Shown here: in pieces, positions 13,461-14,870 of the stretch | Numbering within the stretch: position 1 is the first letter of the stretch | Layout: every line of letters begins with the position of its first letter | Assembly: GCA_965370435.1 (NCBI GenBank) | Contig: CBDUUP010000070.1 | Location: 1-14,870, forward strand | Source of the DNA: CBDUUP01 sp965370435 | Lineage (GTDB): Bacteria; Chloroflexota; Anaerolineae; Anaerolineales; UBA11579 | Direction of reading: 5' to 3' | Length of the DNA stretch: 14,870 bases | Notes under the pieces: generated by a model | The model's database searches: none | The model's input: only the letters and a program-made list of their open reading frames with translations | What the model was told of the DNA's origin: nothing | Position numbers and translations under genes: made by a program

Positions 13461-13592
13461 ATGGTAATGTTTGAATCTGTTGTGAATCGAATGAATATGT
13501 GCGTGGATGGCCGTCATCTGATGAAGGCCGGATTCGGCGCGCACGTCCATCATTCGAACCGAAAACACGCTCAAGGAGCGCCTAGCAAATAG
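13461..13592 (+). CDS. His-rich leader peptide of hisS (candidate attenuator peptide)
   Basis: A 43-codon ORF from ATG 13461 to TAG 13592, with AAAGGA at 13451-13456 as ribosome site (a second in-frame ATG at 13467 is possible). It has five His codons, at 19, 28, 30, 31 and 36, four of them in AHVHHSNRKH. The cluster 13542-13553 ends 12 bases before the 5' strand of the antiterminator helix (13566-13576), which is itself the last part of the ORF. The stop codon opens the 3' strand of an 8-bp hairpin. The RNA over the His codons can also fold: 13487-13494 with 13550-13557 and 13499-13503 with 13540-13544. The peptide probably has no function beyond its translation. Role inferred from position and structure. 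Confidence 0.7.
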   Translation: MVMFESVVNRMNMCVDGRHLMKAGFGAHVHHSNRKHAQGAPSK

Positions 13593-13645
13593 GCGCTGCA
13601 GGTTGAAGTACCCCTTGAGCGTGGAAAACTCCACGCTCTTTTTTT
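13566..13645 (+). promoter_or_regulatory. Antiterminator / terminator switch upstream of hisS
   Basis: Antiterminator: CACGCTCAAGG (13566-13576) pairs perfectly with CCTTGAGCGTG (13613-13623), 11 bp, enclosing a stable hairpin AGCGCCTA / TAGGCGCT (13577-13584 / 13590-13597, loop GCAAA). Terminator: GAGCGTGGA (13617-13625) pairs with TCCACGCTC (13630-13638), loop AAAC, followed by seven T (13639-13645). The two helices share 13617-13623, so only one can form. The 5' antiterminator strand lies inside the His-rich leader ORF. A ribosome reaching the stop codon would cover it and favour termination; one stalled at His28-His31 would leave it free. Confidence 0.8.
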
Positions 13646-13679
13646 GTAATCATTATTCCGATACCAGGAGATATCCAAA

Positions 13680-14870
13680 ATGGCTGACAAAGTGAAACCC
13701 CGAGTTCCCCGAGGCATGCGGGATATCTTGCCGGAGCAGATGGTGCGCCGGCAATACGTCATTGACGTGATCCGGGGCGTATTCGAGGAATTTGGTTTTG
13801 AACCCCTGCAGACCCCGGCCATTGAGCTGGACGAGATCCTGCGAGGCAAATACGGCCCCGACGCGGAGCGGCTGATCTACTCCGCAACCTATGGCGACGG
13901 CCAGGAAAAGTTGTCCCTGCGCTACGATCTATCGGTGCCGCTCTGCCGGGTGATGGCGATGTATCCCGATATTCCCAGGCCATTCAAGCGTTATCATATC
14001 GCCCCGGTCTGGCGGGCCGAACGCCCTCAAAAGGGACGCTACCGGGAGTTTTACCAATGCGACGCCGACACGGTGGGCAGCAGCTCTATGCTGGGCGATG
14101 CTGAGACCGTGGCCGTCATCTATACCATCCTCAGCCGGTTGGGGTTTGGCGAGTTCACCGTCTACATCAACAACCGCAAGATACTGAACGGCATCGGTCA
14201 GTTCGCCGGTGTGCCGGAGAGCTTGCTGCCGGGACTCTACCGCTCGATTGACAAGCTGGGCAAGATCGGCGTGGAAGGGGTGAAGCAAGAACTCCTATCG
14301 GTCGGCATCCCCTCCACGGTGAACGACGCCCTCCGCCGGGTGGCGCGTCTGTATCTGCAAGGTAAACTCGATTTGGATGCAGTGGGCGCGCGCCTGGGAG
14401 AGGAAAAGGAACTCCTCCCTGAGGAGGTGGCCGCGGCGGTGGAGGCGGACCTGAAATCGGTTCTGGCCGGGCAGACTCCCGGTGAGATCCCCCCCGACCG
14501 GGTGCAAGAGGAAGCCGGAAAACTGCTCTCAGGCGTTACCGCTGCCCTGCGGGAGGTATATGGCCCCACCACCGATCTGATCCCGGATGAGGTGGTTGAC
14601 AAGTTGATGACGCTGCTGGAGATCAAGGGAGACAGCGAGGAGGTCCTTGGATCGCTGCGGGCGCAGTTGGGCGATTCAGCCGATGCTTTGGAGGGCATCG
14701 CCGAACTCGAAGAGATGACCCGCTACTTGGAGTTGTTGCAAGTCCCCGAAAAATTCTATGAGATTGACGTCTCCATGGCCCGCGGGTTGGAGTATTACAC
14801 TGGTCCCATCTACGAGACCATCGTCAAGGAACCCAACGTGGGCAGCATCACCGGCGGCGGGCGTTACGAT
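13680..14870 (+). CDS. hisS: Histidyl-tRNA synthetase (3' end beyond window)
   Basis: 397 codons are present, open at the window edge. It charges tRNA-His in the cytoplasm. Class II features: motif 1 region PLQTPAIE (42-49), LRYDLSVPLCR (80-90), motif 2 KRYHIAPVWRAERPQKGR with YREFYQCDAD (103-130), and the histidine-specific RGLEYYTGPIYE (from Arg368), then GGGRYD. The LRYDL and GRYREFYQCD wording resembles eukaryotic and archaeal HisRS more than the E. coli type. The segment between motif 2 and the RGLEYY block is about 100 residues longer than in E. coli (Arg259 there), with helical, charged sequence at about 215-345. Start at 13680 is set by AGGAG 9 bases upstream. Expression appears controlled by the His-codon attenuator in front. 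Confidence 0.95.
   Translation, partial: MADKVKPRVPRGMRDILPEQMVRRQYVIDVIRGVFEEFGFEPLQTPAIELDEILRGKYGPDAERLIYSATYGDGQEKLSLRYDLSVPLCRVMAMYPDIPRPFKRYHIAPVWRAERPQKGRYREFYQCDADTVGSSSMLGDAETVAVIYTILSRLGFGEFTVYINNRKILNGIGQFAGVPESLLPGLYRSIDKLGKIGVEGVKQELLSVGIPSTVNDALRRVARLYLQGKLDLDAVGARLGEEKELLPEEVAAAVEADLKSVLAGQTPGEIPPDRVQEEAGKLLSGVTAALREVYGPTTDLIPDEVVDKLMTLLEIKGDSEEVLGSLRAQLGDSADALEGIAELEEMTRYLELLQVPEKFYEIDVSMARGLEYYTGPIYETIVKEPNVGSITGGGRYD

Noticed and set aside
13449..13645. T-box riboswitch in front of hisS
   Set aside because: No AGGGTGGNACCGCG-type T-box sequence or recognisable specifier stem I is present; the conserved-looking parts are the His-rich ORF and the terminator pair instead.
13449..13645. 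Stand-alone small RNA such as 6S RNA
   Set aside because: The 5' and 3' ends do not pair into a long rod with a central bubble, and a translated ORF with a ribosome site fills most of the transcript.

Overview
The window reads as a chromosomal segment from a Gram-negative-like or monoderm environmental bacterium, most probably a member of the Chloroflexota (Anaerolineae-like). That placement is an inference from three things: lipoproteins with Thr/Pro-rich linkers, short dispersed palindromes between genes, and the mix of an S-box-controlled metK with a eukaryote-like HisRS. No rRNA or marker gene here settles it. Core genes are GC-rich; one gene (11403-12617) is clearly AT-rich.

Left part (1-6120, minus strand): three exported or membrane-bound hydrolases. 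In transcription order these are a small one-TM peptide (41 aa), a fusion of an Ntn-type cysteine amidohydrolase with a multi-TM HGSNAT/DUF1624-type acyltransferase, a lipoprotein with the metal-ligand pattern of M29 aminopeptidases, and (after a terminator and a dispersed repeat) an S33/TAP-like alpha/beta-hydrolase lipoprotein. Together they look like a small locus for cleaving peptides or amides outside the cytoplasm.

Middle part (6396-11296, plus strand): housekeeping genes. frr, uppS and cdsA form a compact cluster for ribosome recycling, undecaprenyl-PP synthesis and CDP-diacylglycerol synthesis. They are followed by glpX (class II fructose bisphosphatase) and then metK behind a consensus sigma-70 promoter and a complete SAM-I (S-box) riboswitch, with a visible terminator and a competing antiterminator.

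Right part (11297-14870): an isolated AT-rich minus-strand gene of unknown function with a PD-(D/E)XK-like core, then trxA (minus) and tRNA-Lys(TTT) (plus) fired from back-to-back consensus promoters. A degenerate second copy of the tRNA 3' half with a palindrome inserted in its T-loop follows. The window ends with hisS (truncated by the window edge).

The most interesting element is the hisS leader (about 13449-13645). An extended -10 promoter is followed by a 43-codon peptide with five His codons, four of them within nine residues. Behind these lies a perfect 11-bp antiterminator helix that is mutually exclusive with a 9-bp, T7-tailed intrinsic terminator. The geometry fits ribosome-mediated histidine attenuation of a histidyl-tRNA synthetase gene, where a T-box would be the commoner solution in Gram-positive bacteria; no T-box signature is seen.
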